Positions 9,720-19,967 of a stretch of DNA of 64,000 nt are shown piece after piece (within the stretch, counting starts at the first letter, position 1; the number at the start of each line of letters is the position of its first letter). The notes beneath the pieces are model-generated. The model was not told the DNA's origin. It was given only the letters and a program-made list of their open reading frames with translations, and made no database searches. Source of the DNA: Thiohalocapsa halophila. GTDB lineage: Bacteria; Pseudomonadota; Gammaproteobacteria; Chromatiales; Chromatiaceae. The stretch covers positions 30,924-94,923 of the forward strand of contig NZ_NRRV01000015.1 in the NCBI RefSeq assembly GCF_016583825.1, written 5' to 3'. Position numbers and translations under genes: made by a program.

Positions 9720-11087
9720 ATGCTCGCCGTCCTCATCAACATCGCCGCCTTCCTGGTGGCCATCCTGCTGCTCGTGACCATCCACGAGCTCGGCCACTTT
9801 TGGGTCGCGCGCAAGCTCGGCGTCAAGGTGGTGCGTTTCTCTGTCGGCTTCGGCAAGGCCCTCTACACTTGGCGACGCCCCGGCGACGACACGGAATACG
9901 TCATCGCTGCACTGCCGCTGGGCGGCTATGTGAAGATGGTCGACGAGCGCGAGGAAGACGTCCCGCCTGAGGACTTGCCGTATGCCTTCAACACCCAGCC
10001 TGTATGGAAGCGCAGCCTGATCGCAGTGGCCGGTCCCGCGGCCAACTTCCTGCTCGCCATCATGCTCTACTGGGGCCTGCTGATGGCCGGCGAGAGCGGT
10101 ATCCGCCCGGAGGTGGGTGCGGTCACGCCCGAGTCCGTCGCCGCCGAGGCCGAGCTCGCGCCCGGGGACGTCATCCAGAGCGTCGACGGGCGGGGCGTGG
10201 CCACCTGGGGCGGTTTTTGGCGTGTGCTGCTGTCGGCATCCCTAGGCGGCGGCGACGTCGATGTTGCCGTCATCACCGCCGACGGCGAGCGCGCGGTACG
10301 CACCTTGCCCGCCGCCGAGCTGGAGACCTTGGGCGTGGGTCAAGGTTTCCTGGCCCAGCTCGGGCTGGAGCGTTATACCCCGCCGATTCCGCCGGTCCTG
10401 GCCGAGGTGGTGGCGGAGCAGCCGGCCGCCGAGGCCGGCCTGGAGCCCGGGGATCGCATCGTTGCGGTGGACGGCAGCCCCATCGATGGCTGGATGGACT
10501 TCGTTGAGGTCGTGCAGGCCCGTCCGGGCGAGACCCTCTCGGTCCAGGTGCTGCGCGACGGCGCTGAGCGGGTGGTGGAGCTGACGCCGCGCTCGGTCGC
10601 GCGCGACGATGGCAGTGAGATCGGGCGCATCGGCGCCGGGCCGAAGGTCCCGGAGGACCTGTTCGCGGACCTCCAAGTGCTGGTCCGGCATGGACCGGTG
10701 GACGCCTTCGGCGAGGCTTTGCGGCGGGTGGGCGACCTGTCGGTGATGACGCTGCGCCTGGTCGGTCGCATGCTCGTGGGCACTGCCTCGGTCGAGAATC
10801 TAAGCGGCCCCATTGGTATCGCCGGCGCCGCCGGGAAGACGGCCAGCTTCGGTGTCCAGCCCTATTTGGAATTCCTGGCGCTGCTGAGTGTCAGCCTCGG
10901 CCTGCTGAACCTGCTGCCGATCCCGGTGCTCGACGGCGGTCAGCTGCTCTATTTCGCGGTGGAGGCCGTGCGCGGGCGGCCGCTCTCCGAGGAGGTCCAG
11001 GCCTATGGCCAACGCCTGGGTCTGTTGTTGATACTTTGCTTGATGACCTTGGCGTTCTACGTGGATATTGCTCGAATCTTTGGCTAG
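9720..11087 (+). CDS. rseP: Site-2 protease RseP (RIP metalloprotease)
   Basis: Inner-membrane intramembrane metalloprotease that cleaves anti-sigma factor RseA to release sigma-E during envelope stress, and clears signal-peptide remnants. The 455-residue protein has the zinc motif HELGH in the first membrane segment (about residue 22), two PDZ domains between residues about 115 and 300, and the third zinc ligand in NLLPIPVLDGGQLLYF near the C-terminus. It sits immediately upstream of bamA, the usual position. No frame defects. Confidence 0.97.
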   Translation: MLAVLINIAAFLVAILLLVTIHELGHFWVARKLGVKVVRFSVGFGKALYTWRRPGDDTEYVIAALPLGGYVKMVDEREEDVPPEDLPYAFNTQPVWKRSLIAVAGPAANFLLAIMLYWGLLMAGESGIRPEVGAVTPESVAAEAELAPGDVIQSVDGRGVATWGGFWRVLLSASLGGGDVDVAVITADGERAVRTLPAAELETLGVGQGFLAQLGLERYTPPIPPVLAEVVAEQPAAEAGLEPGDRIVAVDGSPIDGWMDFVEVVQARPGETLSVQVLRDGAERVVELTPRSVARDDGSEIGRIGAGPKVPEDLFADLQVLVRHGPVDAFGEALRRVGDLSVMTLRLVGRMLVGTASVENLSGPIGIAGAAGKTASFGVQPYLEFLALLSVSLGLLNLLPIPVLDGGQLLYFAVEAVRGRPLSEEVQAYGQRLGLLLILCLMTLAFYVDIARIFG

Positions 11088-11108
11088 GAGGGCTGCTTGC
11101 CCTATACT
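11080..11108 (+). promoter_or_regulatory. Putative promoter for bamA
   Basis: TTGGCT (11080-11085), 17 bases and TATACT (11103-11108), overlapping the end of rseP, form a plausible sigma-70 promoter leading into the 240-base stretch before bamA. I looked for a sigma-E type GAACTT/TCTGA pair here and did not find a convincing one. Confidence 0.45.
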
Positions 11109-11348
11109 GAGCTGGTCTGGGGACCGGGCGACCATTCGCTACCCCTGGCGAGACTCCAAAGGACAGCGAAGACGCGGTTTCCATCGTCCGCCGCAGCCGA
11201 GCAGCATCGCAGCCGCCTAAGAAGCAAGCGCGCGAGTAACCTCGAACGCCAGCGCACAGCGGATGCCACGCGCATGCGTCCTCTCGCCCTGGGCACGATG
11301 GCAATGGCCGCGGGTCGTTTGCAGCCGGTCAACGCGTCCGGGGGAAGT

Positions 11349-13682
11349 GTGTCACAGCCCAAAGCCCAAGCCGCCGGCGCACGCCGGTCCGCTCTGTCCA
11401 TTCTGCTGGCCCTGCTGCTCATGGCAGGGGCGGCGGCCGCCGAGGTCTTCCAGATCGCCGACATCCGGGTCGAAGGCTTGCAGCGCATTGCCGCCGGCAC
11501 GGTGTTCAACTACTTGCCCGTCCAGGTGGGCGAGACCGTCAGCGACGACATCACCGCGCAGATCATCCGCACCCTCTACGGCACGGGCTTCTTCGAGGAC
11601 GTCTCCGTGGAGCGCGACGGCAATGTCCTGGTCATCGCTGTGCGCGAGCGCCCGGCCGTCGCCGAGATCGAGATTACCGGCAACAAGTCGCTCAACACCG
11701 ATGTGCTGAAAGAGGGCTTGGTGGAGGTGGGACTCGCCGAGGGGCGGGTGTTCGACCCCTCCGTGCTGGACCGCATCGAGCAGGAGCTCCAGCGCCAGTA
11801 CTTCGCCTCCGGCAAGTACGGTGTGGGCATCGAATCGACGGTGTCGCCGCTGGAGCGCAACCGCGTCGCCGTGCGCATCGAGATCGACGAAGGCCTCACG
11901 GCGCGTCTGAAGCAGATCAACATCGTCGGCAACGAGGCCTTCACCGACAAAGAGCTGCTGAAAGAGTTCAAGCTCGGCACCACCAACTGGCTGTCCTTCT
12001 ACACCAAGAACGACCGCTACTCCAAACAGCAGCTGGCCGGCGACCTGGAGTCGCTGCGCTCGTTCTATCTCGACCGCGGCTACATCGAGCTGGAGATCAC
12101 CTCCACGCAGGTGTCCATCAGCCCCGACAAGAAGGACATCTACCTCACCATTGCCCTGGATGAAGGCGATGTCTATCGGGTGAGCGACATCCAGCTCGCC
12201 GGTGAGCCCTCGGTGCCGGCCGAGCAGCTGTTCCCGCTGATCCATATGCGCCGCGGCGAGGTCTACTCGCGCAAGATGTCGACGGAAAGCGCCGATCGCA
12301 TCTCCAAGCTCCTGGGGGACGAGGGCTATGCGTTTGCCAATGTCAACGCTGTGCCCGAAGTGAACGAGGACGCCAAGACCGTCACCGTCACCTTCTTCGT
12401 GGACCCGGGCAAGCGCGTCTACGTCCGCCGGATCAACATGCAGGGCAACACTCGCACCCGCGACGAGGTCCTGCGCCGCGAGATGCGCCAGCTAGAGACC
12501 GCTTGGTTCTCCACCGAGCTGGTCAAGCGCTCCCGCGAGCGCCTGCAGCGCCTGGGCTATTTCGAAGAGGTCAATATCGAGACCCCGGCGGTGCCGGGCA
12601 CCGCGGACCAGGTGGACGTCAATGTCACTGTCAAGGAGCGCCCCTCCGGCAACCTGATGGCCGGCATCGGCTTCTCCCAGTCCGAGGGCATCATTTTCAA
12701 CACCAGTGTGTCGCAGTCGAACTTCCTCGGCACCGGTAAGCGCGTGGCCTTCGCGTTCAACACCAGCCGTACCGCCCAGCTCTATCGACTGGCCTACACC
12801 AATCCTTACTACACCATCGACGGCATCAGCCGCGGCTTCGACATCAGCTATCGGTCCACGGACTTCGACCAGCTCATCGGCGCCGATTTCTCCACGGATA
12901 TCGGCCGGGCGGCCATCAATTTCGGTCTGCCCATCTCCGATACCGCGCGCGCGGGTATCGGGGGCTATTACCAGTACACCAAGTTCTTCGCCGGCCGCTC
13001 CCTGCTCGCGCAGGACTTCGTCGCCGAGAACGGTGATGTCTTCAACGACTTCTTTCTCACCGCGAGCTATACCAACGACTCCCGCGACTCTGCCATCTTC
13101 CCGAGCGAAGGCTCCCTGCAGAGCGTCTCCGGCGAGATCGCGATCCCGGGCAGTGATTTACAATATTTCCGGCTCACCGCCCGCGGGCGCAAATATGTCC
13201 CGCTCGGCCGCCAGCTGACCCTCGCCCTGAAGGGCGACCTGGGCTATGGCGACGGCTACGGCAGCACCGAGTCGCTGCCCTTCTTCGAGAATTTCTTCGC
13301 CGGTGGTCCGCGCAGTGTGCGCGGCTTCACGGCCAACACCCTGGGCCCGCGCGAGACCACCTTGGACGAAGACCCGGTGGGCGGTAACCTCGAGCTCACC
13401 GGCGGCATCGAGCTCTACGCGCCGCCGCCGCTGGGCGAGAACCTCCAGAACACCGTCCGCGTGGGTGCCTTCCTGGATTTCGGCAACGTGTGGTGGACGG
13501 AAGACACGGACTTGGTCGAGCCCACGGGCCTAGAGCTGGGCGACCTGCGCTACTCCACCGGGCTGTCTTTTGCCTGGCTGTCGCCGGTGGGCGCCCTGAG
13601 CCTGAGCCTCGCCTACCCGCTCAATAAGCAGGACCAGGACGAAGAGCAAGTCTTCCAGTTCACCTTCGGCCAGACCTTCTGA
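11349..13682 (+). CDS. bamA: Outer membrane protein assembly factor BamA
   Basis: Central Omp85 component of the BAM complex that folds beta-barrel proteins into the outer membrane. Domain order is a signal peptide (RRSALSILLALLLMAG then AAAA, mature start near EVFQIADI), five POTRA domains (to about residue 420) and the 16-strand barrel, including the conserved VRGF lid-lock motif in GPRSVRGFTANT and a C-terminal Phe (FTFGQTF). Start choice: GTG at 11349 gives a compact signal peptide and 777 residues, a usual length; in-frame ATGs at 11274, 11298 and 11304 would add up to 25 residues. The frame is open back to 11097, but that part reads as non-coding. skp overlaps its stop. Confidence 0.96.
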   Translation: MSQPKAQAAGARRSALSILLALLLMAGAAAAEVFQIADIRVEGLQRIAAGTVFNYLPVQVGETVSDDITAQIIRTLYGTGFFEDVSVERDGNVLVIAVRERPAVAEIEITGNKSLNTDVLKEGLVEVGLAEGRVFDPSVLDRIEQELQRQYFASGKYGVGIESTVSPLERNRVAVRIEIDEGLTARLKQINIVGNEAFTDKELLKEFKLGTTNWLSFYTKNDRYSKQQLAGDLESLRSFYLDRGYIELEITSTQVSISPDKKDIYLTIALDEGDVYRVSDIQLAGEPSVPAEQLFPLIHMRRGEVYSRKMSTESADRISKLLGDEGYAFANVNAVPEVNEDAKTVTVTFFVDPGKRVYVRRINMQGNTRTRDEVLRREMRQLETAWFSTELVKRSRERLQRLGYFEEVNIETPAVPGTADQVDVNVTVKERPSGNLMAGIGFSQSEGIIFNTSVSQSNFLGTGKRVAFAFNTSRTAQLYRLAYTNPYYTIDGISRGFDISYRSTDFDQLIGADFSTDIGRAAINFGLPISDTARAGIGGYYQYTKFFAGRSLLAQDFVAENGDVFNDFFLTASYTNDSRDSAIFPSEGSLQSVSGEIAIPGSDLQYFRLTARGRKYVPLGRQLTLALKGDLGYGDGYGSTESLPFFENFFAGGPRSVRGFTANTLGPRETTLDEDPVGGNLELTGGIELYAPPPLGENLQNTVRVGAFLDFGNVWWTEDTDLVEPTGLELGDLRYSTGLSFAWLSPVGALSLSLAYPLNKQDQDEEQVFQFTFGQTF

Positions 13683-14212
13683 TGTTGCCCTGTCCCTTTG
13701 GCATGCTGCGGATCGTGCTGCTGCCCAGCGCGCTGCTGTTGGCGGCGTCCGCCGGCGCCGCGCAGGATCTCAAAATTGCGGTCATCGACCCCAACCGGAT
13801 CGTCGAGGAATCGCCTCAGTACGAGGAGGCGCGGCAGACGCTGAGCACCGAGGTTGCCGAGCGCGAAGCGGATCTGCTCGATCAGCAAGAGGCCGTCGAT
13901 CGCCTCGAAGAGAAGCTCGAGCGCGACGGCGCGCTGATGAGCGAAGAGGAGGTCAAGCGGCTGCAGAACGACATCCGCGCCCGCAAGCGACGCCTGCGCT
14001 ACGCCAAAGCCGAGTTCCAGGAAGATTTCGCACTGCGCCAGAGCGAGCTGCGTACCAAGCTCGTCAAGCAGGTGGAAGAGGTGGTGCAGCAGATTGCCAA
14101 GGAGCAGGACATCGACCTGATCATGAGCGAGGGCGTCGTCTATTTCAGCGAGCGTATCGACATTTCCGCGGACGTGGTCGAGCGCCTGACCGAAGAGTTC
14201 CGGAGTCGCTGA
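13682..14212 (+). CDS. skp: Periplasmic chaperone Skp/OmpH
   Basis: Trimeric periplasmic holdase that carries unfolded outer-membrane proteins to BamA. The 176-residue product has a signal peptide (about residues 1-27, ending SAGAAQDL), a short beta segment KIAVIDPNRIVEESP, long charged coiled-coil helices (about 45-130) forming the tentacles, and a closing strand segment VEEVVQQIAKEQDIDLIMSE. The ATG overlaps the bamA stop by one base (TGATG), so the two are coupled. Confidence 0.94.
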   Translation: MLPCPFGMLRIVLLPSALLLAASAGAAQDLKIAVIDPNRIVEESPQYEEARQTLSTEVAEREADLLDQQEAVDRLEEKLERDGALMSEEEVKRLQNDIRARKRRLRYAKAEFQEDFALRQSELRTKLVKQVEEVVQQIAKEQDIDLIMSEGVVYFSERIDISADVVERLTEEFRSR

Positions 14213-14247
14213 TGCCCGATGGCAGCCTAGGGTGGATGGCCTGAGCG

Positions 14248-15294
14248 GTGGCGATTGCAGCCAGCGAGCTCGCGGCCGATCTTGGCCTGTCGTTACAGGG
14301 TGGCGATGTGACGCTCTCGCGCGTGGCGCCGCTGGATACGGCGGACCCGGGCAGCCTCAGCTATCTCGCGGACAAGCGCTATCGCGCCCACCTGGGCGAG
14401 ACCCGAGCCGGCGCGGTGATCATCCGCAGCGCCGATGCCGACGCTGCCCCCTGCGCGGTGCTGCTCGCGGACAATCCGGAATTGGCCTTCGCCCACGCCG
14501 CGGCACGCCTGCACCCCCGTCGGCGGCAGGTGTCGGGCGTGCACCCGAGCGCCGTCGTGGACCCGAGCGCCGACATCCATCCCACGGCCGCCATCGGCCC
14601 CCTGTGCGTCATCGACGCCGACGTCCACATCGCCGCCGATGTCGAGCTTGGGCCGCACTGTAGCATCGGCGCCGGGGCCTGCATCGGCGCCGGCTCCCGG
14701 CTGGTCGCGCGCGTCACCCTGTGCCCCGGTGCTCGCATCGGGGCCAGAAACCTGCTCCATCCGGGCGCCGTCATCGGCCGGGAAGGCTTCGGCTTTGCCA
14801 AAGACGGCGAGCGCTGGGTGCGCATTCCCCAAGTGGGCGGTGTCCGCCTCGGCGACGACGTGGAGATCGGCGCCAATAGCACCGTGGATCGCGGCGCCAT
14901 GGAGGACACGCTCATCGCCGACGGCGTCAAGATCGATAACCTCGTACAGATCGGCCACAACGTCGTTATCGGCGAGCACACGGCCATGGCGGCGTGCTCG
15001 GGCATCTCCGGGTCCACGCAGATCGGCGCCCGGTGTACCGTCGCCGGGGCCGTGGGCATGGCCGGTCATCTGCACATCGCTGATGATGTGCATTTCACCG
15101 GCATGGCCATGGTCACCCGCTCACAGGCTGCTGCTGGCGTTTACAGCAGCGGCATCCCCGCCATGCCGAACGCCGAATGGCGTCGGATCATCGCCCGTTT
15201 GCGCCGGCTGGATGTGCTGCACGCGCGTGTTCAGCAGTTGGAGCAAGCCCTGACGGAAGCCGGACAGAACGGACCAGCGCCGCCTAGCGAGTAA
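14248..15294 (+). CDS. lpxD: UDP-3-O-acylglucosamine N-acyltransferase LpxD
   Basis: Third step of lipid A synthesis: adds the amide-linked 3-hydroxyacyl chain to UDP-3-O-acyl-glucosamine. The 348-residue product has an N-terminal uridine-binding domain (about 1-105), then a left-handed beta-helix of hexapeptide repeats (about 105-310) with the catalytic His in [11 protein letters not shown], and a C-terminal helix [18 protein letters not shown]. The start is GTG at 14248. About 250 bases of GC-rich sequence with no gene or signal I can name separate it from fabZ, the widest gap in the lipid A set. Confidence 0.97.
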   Translation: MAIAASELAADLGLSLQGGDVTLSRVAPLDTADPGSLSYLADKRYRAHLGETRAGAVIIRSADADAAPCAVLLADNPELAFAHAAARLHPRRRQVSGVHPSAVVDPSADIHPTAAIGPLCVIDADVHIAADVELGPHCSIGAGACIGAGSRLVARVTLCPGARIGARNLLHPGAVIGREGFGFAKDGERWVRIPQVGGVRLGDDVEIGANSTVDRGAMEDTLIADGVKIDNLVQIGHNVVIGEHTAMAACSGISGSTQIGARCTVAGAVGMAGHLHIADDVHFTGMAMVTRSQAAAGVYSSGIPAMPNAEWRRIIARLRRLDVLHARVQQLEQALTEAGQNGPAPPSE

Positions 15295-15547
15295 CAATCC
15301 CGTAACCTACTCAGCGGCGCGCACCAGCCCCCGGCGGGCGGGCGCCATGCGCTAGCGCGCCGTCGCCGCGCGCGCCGCCGCCACCGATTCAATAACAACG
15401 TCGACCAACGGACCATGCTGCAAGACCCGCACCGCTTAGTCAGCCGCTCGGCGCCGTTCGAGCCACGCCGCTGCGGCGGCGTGTGCACCGCGGCGGTCCG
15501 CCTTGCAGCAGCATCCCGTCCGGGTCCTGGAGGCAGCATTGACAACG

Positions 15548-15982
15548 ATGGATATTCACAAGGTGTTGCGTCTCCTGCCGCACCGCTATCCGTTTCTACT
15601 CATCGACAAAGTCCTGGAGTTCGAGCCCAACGAGCGCCTGCTTGGGCTGAAGAACGTCAGTATCAACGAGCCCTTCTTCACCGGCCACTTCCCGGTGCGC
15701 CCGGTGATGCCCGGCGTGCTGATCGTCGAGGCCATGGCGCAGGCGACCGGACTTCTGGCGATGGAATCACGGCCGGACGAGGTGGGTGAAAAAGCCCTTT
15801 ACTACTTTGTCGGCATCGACAAGGCGCGCTTCAAACAGCCGGTGGAGCCCGGCGATCAGCTCTTCCTCGACGTGCGCGTGATGAACGTGAAGCGCGGTAT
15901 ATGGAAGTTCGCCGGCGAGGCCCGCGTGGACGACAGAGCGGTCGCCACCGCCGAGATCATGTGCACCGCCCGGGATTTCTGA
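15548..15982 (+). CDS. fabZ: 3-hydroxyacyl-[acyl-carrier-protein] dehydratase FabZ
   Basis: Hot-dog-fold dehydratase of type II fatty acid synthesis; competes with LpxA/LpxD for 3-hydroxyacyl-ACP. The 144-residue protein starts [20 protein letters not shown]. Catalytic His47 is in [14 protein letters not shown] and Glu61 in [12 protein letters not shown]. The ATG at 15548 gives the family N-terminus; an upstream in-frame TTG would add a non-conserved extension. lpxA starts 3 bases after its stop. Confidence 0.97.
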   Translation: MDIHKVLRLLPHRYPFLLIDKVLEFEPNERLLGLKNVSINEPFFTGHFPVRPVMPGVLIVEAMAQATGLLAMESRPDEVGEKALYYFVGIDKARFKQPVEPGDQLFLDVRVMNVKRGIWKFAGEARVDDRAVATAEIMCTARDF

Positions 15983-15985
15983 GTC

Positions 15986-16768
15986 TTGAGCCCACAGCGT
16001 ATCCACCCCAGCGCCATCGTCGATCCGTCTGCGGTCGTCGCCGACGAGGTCGAGATCGGGCCCTATGCCATCATCGGCGCCGGGGTCGAGCTTGCGCCCA
16101 GCTGCGTCATCGGGCCGCATGCGGTGCTGCGCGGACCAACGCGCATCGGCGCGGGCACCCGGGTGTTCCAATTCGCCTCTGTCGGCGAGGACCCCCAGGA
16201 TAAGAAATACGCCGGCGAGCCAACGTCCCTGGTCATCGGGGCGCGCAATGTCATCCGCGAGTGCGCGACCATTCATCGCGGTACGGTCCAGGACAAGCGC
16301 GAGACACGCATCGGCGATGACAACCTGTTCATGGCCTATACGCATGTGGCCCACGACTGTGTCATCGGCAACAACGTCATCATGGCCAATGCGGCCTCCC
16401 TGGGCGGCCATGTGGAGGTCCAGGACTGGGCCATCCTCGGCGGCTTCAGCATCGTGCACCAGTTCTGCCGCATCGGGGCACACAGCTTCAGCGCCATGGG
16501 CACCGTGATCGCCAAGGACGTGCCGCCCTATCTCACCATCGGCGGACACCCGGCCCAGCCGCGCGGCATCAATGCCGAGGGATTGCGGCGCCGGGCCTTC
16601 TCGGCGGAGGCCATTGCTGCGCTGCGCCGCGCCTATCGGCTGCTCTACCTTGCCAACCTCAAGCTCGCGGACGCCGTCGGGCAGATCCGAGAGCTCGCCA
16701 AGGCGCAGCCGGAGCTGGCGCCGCTGGCGGACTTCGTCGCCGACAGCACGCGTAGCATCGTGCGGTGA
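15986..16768 (+). CDS. lpxA: Acyl-[ACP]-UDP-N-acetylglucosamine O-acyltransferase LpxA
   Basis: First step of lipid A synthesis, adding a 3-hydroxyacyl chain to UDP-GlcNAc. The 260-residue product is a trimeric left-handed beta-helix; the catalytic His is residue 123 in YTHVAHDCVIGNN. At the acyl-chain ruler position (Gly173 of E. coli) it appears to have Met171 in IGAHSFSAMGT, as in the Pseudomonas enzyme that prefers C10 chains. The start is TTG at 15986, just after fabZ; no ATG or GTG gives a complete N-terminal coil. The stop overlaps the lpxB GTG. Confidence 0.96.
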   Translation: MSPQRIHPSAIVDPSAVVADEVEIGPYAIIGAGVELAPSCVIGPHAVLRGPTRIGAGTRVFQFASVGEDPQDKKYAGEPTSLVIGARNVIRECATIHRGTVQDKRETRIGDDNLFMAYTHVAHDCVIGNNVIMANAASLGGHVEVQDWAILGGFSIVHQFCRIGAHSFSAMGTVIAKDVPPYLTIGGHPAQPRGINAEGLRRRAFSAEAIAALRRAYRLLYLANLKLADAVGQIRELAKAQPELAPLADFVADSTRSIVR

Positions 16769-17925
16769 GCACGCGGCTCGGCATCGTCGCCAACGAGCCC
16801 TCCGGCGATCTCCTGGGCGCTGCGCTGGTGCAGGCGCTGCAAGAGCTGCTGCCGGACGCCGAGCTGGTGGGTGTCGCCGGCCCCCGCATGCAGGCGCGGG
16901 GCTGCGTGAGCCTGATGCCGCAGGAGCGCCTGTCGGTGATGGGGCTTGTGGAGGTGCTCGCCGTGCTGCCGGACCTGCTGCGCGCCCGCGCCGAATTGGT
17001 GGCGCATTTCACCCGGACACCGCCGGCGGCCTTCGTCGGCGTCGATGCGCCGGATTTCAATCTCGGGCTCGAGCGGCGGCTGCGTCGGCACGGCATTCCC
17101 ACGGTGCACTTGGTCAGCCCGACGGTCTGGGCCTGGCGGCGGGGTCGGGTGCGGGCCATCCGCCGCGCCGTGGACCTGATGCTCTGCATCTTCCCCTTCG
17201 AAGAAGATTTCCTGCGCGCCCACGGCGTCGATGCCCATTACATCGGGCATCCGCTCGCCGACGAGATCCCGCCCGAGGATCAGGGCGCCGCGGCCCGCGC
17301 CGAGCTCGGCATTGCCGCGGCGGACACCGTCGTTGCGCTGCTCCCCGGCAGCCGTCGCAGCGAGGTCTCGCGGCTCGCGGCGCCCATGCTGGAGACGGCG
17401 CGCTGGTGCTGCGCACGCAAGCCCGGGCTGCGCTTCGTCGCGCCCATGGTCTCGGACGGCCTGCGGGCGCTGTTCGAGGCGGAGCGCACGCGCGTGGCTC
17501 CGGCGCTGGACGTCCAGCTCCTCGCCGGCGGCAGCCGCACCGCCATTGCCGCCGCCGACGCGGTGCTCACCGCCTCCGGCACTGCGACCCTGGAGACCCT
17601 GCTGCTGCATCGCCCGATGCTGGTGGCCTATCGGCTCAATGCCCTGACCTTCGCCCTGGTCAAGGCGCTGCGGCTCATCAAGGTCCCCTATGCGGCCATG
17701 GCGAACCTGCTCGCCGGCGAGGCCCTGGCGCCCGAGTTCATCCAAGGCCGCTGTCGTGCCCCGCTCATGGGCCCGGCTCTGCTCGCCATGCTGGACGACG
17801 CGCCGCGCCGGGCCGAGATCCGCCAACGCTACGCCGAGATCCACGCCCTGCTGCGGCGTGACGCCGCGCGCAGCGGCGCGCGGCGTATCCTGGAGCTGCT
17901 GGCGGCGCGGGAGCGGGCGGCGTGA
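16765..17925 (+). CDS. lpxB: Lipid A disaccharide synthase LpxB
   Basis: GT-B glycosyltransferase (family 19) that joins UDP-2,3-diacylglucosamine and lipid X at the cytosolic face of the inner membrane. The 386-residue protein has the N-terminal motif [68 protein letters not shown] and the sugar-nucleotide segment [19 protein letters not shown]. It starts with GTG overlapping the lpxA stop (GTGA), and its own stop overlaps the rnhB GTG the same way. Confidence 0.97.
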   Translation: MSTRLGIVANEPSGDLLGAALVQALQELLPDAELVGVAGPRMQARGCVSLMPQERLSVMGLVEVLAVLPDLLRARAELVAHFTRTPPAAFVGVDAPDFNLGLERRLRRHGIPTVHLVSPTVWAWRRGRVRAIRRAVDLMLCIFPFEEDFLRAHGVDAHYIGHPLADEIPPEDQGAAARAELGIAAADTVVALLPGSRRSEVSRLAAPMLETARWCCARKPGLRFVAPMVSDGLRALFEAERTRVAPALDVQLLAGGSRTAIAAADAVLTASGTATLETLLLHRPMLVAYRLNALTFALVKALRLIKVPYAAMANLLAGEALAPEFIQGRCRAPLMGPALLAMLDDAPRRAEIRQRYAEIHALLRRDAARSGARRILELLAARERAA

Positions 17926-18575
17926 ACACGTGGCCGCACCCGGACGCGCCGGCTTTGGTGGCGGGCGTGGACGAGGCCGGCCGCGGCCCGCTGGCGGGAC
18001 CGGTCTACGCGGCGGCGGTGATCCTGCAGCCGGCGCGTATTCCAGACGGACTCGATGACAGCAAGCGCCTCACGCAAGCGCTGCGCGAGACCCTGGTGCC
18101 GCGCATCGAGGCCGCCGCCGATGCCTGGGCCGTGGCCTGGGCCAGCCACCTGGAGATCGACCGGCTCAATGTGCTTCAGGCCTCCATGCTGGCCATGCGG
18201 CGCGCGGTGCTGGCGCTGCGGCTCACGCCGACCTTGGCGCTGGTGGACGGCAATCGCTGCCCCGACGCTTTGCCTTGCGTCGCCCGCGCCGTGGTGGGCG
18301 GCGACGGCTTGGAGCCCGCCATCAGCGCCGCGTCCATCCTGGCCAAAGTCGCCCGGGACCGCGAGATGCAGCGCCTCGATGGCGAGCATCCGCAGTACGG
18401 CTTCGCGCGTCACAAAGGCTATGCCACGGCGGAGCATCTGGCGGCGCTCAAGCGCCATGGCCCCTGTGTGATCCACCGGCGCTCCTTCGCACCTGTGCGG
18501 GCGCTGCTGGCGGATGCCCCGGGCGCAGGCCGATCCGACCCCCGGGCGCCTCGGTGTCGGCCGCCAGCTCCTTGA
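17922..18575 (+). CDS. rnhB: Ribonuclease HII
   Basis: Nuclease that incises RNA-DNA hybrids and misincorporated ribonucleotides. The 217-residue protein has the catalytic N-terminal motif [20 protein letters not shown] (paired Asp-Glu), a mid-protein Asp in ALVDGNRCP and the C-terminal segment [16 protein letters not shown] with GFARHKGY. The start is GTG, coupled to lpxB. The last 42 codons, a Pro/Arg/Ala-rich tail beyond the family core, overlap the 3' end of the oppositely oriented YihY gene. dnaE, which follows rnhB in E. coli, is not here. Confidence 0.96.
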   Translation: MNTWPHPDAPALVAGVDEAGRGPLAGPVYAAAVILQPARIPDGLDDSKRLTQALRETLVPRIEAAADAWAVAWASHLEIDRLNVLQASMLAMRRAVLALRLTPTLALVDGNRCPDALPCVARAVVGGDGLEPAISAASILAKVARDREMQRLDGEHPQYGFARHKGYATAEHLAALKRHGPCVIHRRSFAPVRALLADAPGAGRSDPRAPRCRPPAP

Positions 18576-19884
18576 GGCTCATGTCACCGAACGCCTCGTC
18601 GATGGCTTGCTGCAGGCGCTCCTCCACGGCGGCGACAGGGGTGCCGGCCGGCAGCGCCGGCGTCGTTGCCGGGGCCTCGCCATAGCGGCGGACCTGGCGC
18701 AGCAGTTGGCGCAGCTGCAACTGCTCTGGAGCCTGCGCCGGCACATAGCAGGGCGGATCGCTGGCCGTCGGCACCAGATAGCCGCCCTCGCTCAGCATGC
18801 CGAGCAGTGTGCGCACATTCGTGAGCGGCATGCCGAGGCCGTGGGCCAGCTCCTCTTCCCCCGCGGCATCCGCGCCGCTGTAATGGCGGCGCACCACCGC
18901 CTGCATCAGCAGCAGTGCGAGCCGCTCGCGGAGCCTGTTGCTGAGCCTCAGGTCGCGGTTGCGGCTCGCCAGGTACTCGGGATACTGGACATAGAAGGCG
19001 ATGTTGGCGCCGATCAGCACGATGAGCCAGGCGATGTAGAGCCAGATCATGAACAGAATCAGGATCGCCAGACCGGAATAGATGGCCGCATAGCGTGTCG
19101 AGCCGGCCATGAACTGCGCGAACAGATTGCCCGCCATCAGCCACAGCACGCCCGCCACCAGCGCCCCCACCAGGGCCGGCACCAGACGCACCCGGGTGTT
19201 CGGAACGAAGTTGTAGACGAAGGCGAAAGCCAGCGTGATCAGCACGAAGGGCACCAGGCTCTCGGCGACCTGGAGCAGCCAGCCAAGGGGCTGGATGTCC
19301 GTGAGCGTTTGCACCACGACGTTGCTCCTCAGGGAGGCCGAGGCCGCCACCGCCGAGAAGAGCAGGACCGGGCCCACCAGCAGCACGCTCAGATAGCGGC
19401 TGAAGCGCTCCGCCAGCGGCCGCTGGCGCTCGACGTGCCAGGTTATGTTGAACACCTGCTCGATCTTCGAGATCAGCGACAACACCGACCACAGCAGGAC
19501 CGCCAGGCCCACCGCGCCGAGCACGCGCACATTGGTATTGTCGACATAGTCGATGATCCGCTCGGCCACTTCCTGTGCGCCGTCACCGAGTGGCTGGAGC
19601 GCCTGCAACAGCATGGGCTCCAGCTGGTTGTGCACGCCGAAGCCCTGAAGCACCGAAAAGCTCACCGCCAGCAGTGGCACCAGGCTCAGCAGCGTGGTGT
19701 ACACCAGGCTCATGGCCTCCAGGGTCAGGCGGCCCTTGCTCAGGTCCCGACCGATGGCGTACGCCATGCGCAGGGGCAGGCGCAGGCGCTGCTGCCAGCC
19801 CGGGAGCGCGGCGGCATCGCCCCAAAGCAGGCGGTCCCAAGTGCCCGCGACATCGTCAGTGGAAAAGTGTGGAACAACGCTCAT
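18448..19884 (-). CDS. YihY/virulence factor BrkB family membrane protein
   Basis: Inner-membrane protein of unknown function; historically called RNase BN by mistake. The 478-residue product has six predicted membrane segments (about residues 60-300), with family features such as the [22 protein letters not shown] stretch, [21 protein letters not shown] and [21 protein letters not shown] soluble winged-helix-like C-terminal region follows (about 320-470). The chosen ATG (19884) gives MSVVPHF; an upstream in-frame start would add 18 unconvincing residues. Its last 128 bases overlap the 3' end of rnhB tail to tail. Shares an 83-base divergent gap with the thioredoxin gene. Confidence 0.9.
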   Translation of the reverse strand: MSVVPHFSTDDVAGTWDRLLWGDAAALPGWQQRLRLPLRMAYAIGRDLSKGRLTLEAMSLVYTTLLSLVPLLAVSFSVLQGFGVHNQLEPMLLQALQPLGDGAQEVAERIIDYVDNTNVRVLGAVGLAVLLWSVLSLISKIEQVFNITWHVERQRPLAERFSRYLSVLLVGPVLLFSAVAASASLRSNVVVQTLTDIQPLGWLLQVAESLVPFVLITLAFAFVYNFVPNTRVRLVPALVGALVAGVLWLMAGNLFAQFMAGSTRYAAIYSGLAILILFMIWLYIAWLIVLIGANIAFYVQYPEYLASRNRDLRLSNRLRERLALLLMQAVVRRHYSGADAAGEEELAHGLGMPLTNVRTLLGMLSEGGYLVPTASDPPCYVPAQAPEQLQLRQLLRQVRRYGEAPATTPALPAGTPVAAVEERLQQAIDEAFGDMSLKELAADTEAPGGRIGLRPGHPPAAPAQVRRSAGGSHRGHGA

Positions 19885-19967
19885 GGTAACCTCGCCGGCG
19901 CAGACAGACCCGCGAGCCGCCGTGCGACCGGCATGCACGCGGCAACATCTCAGGAGGAATCACCCAC

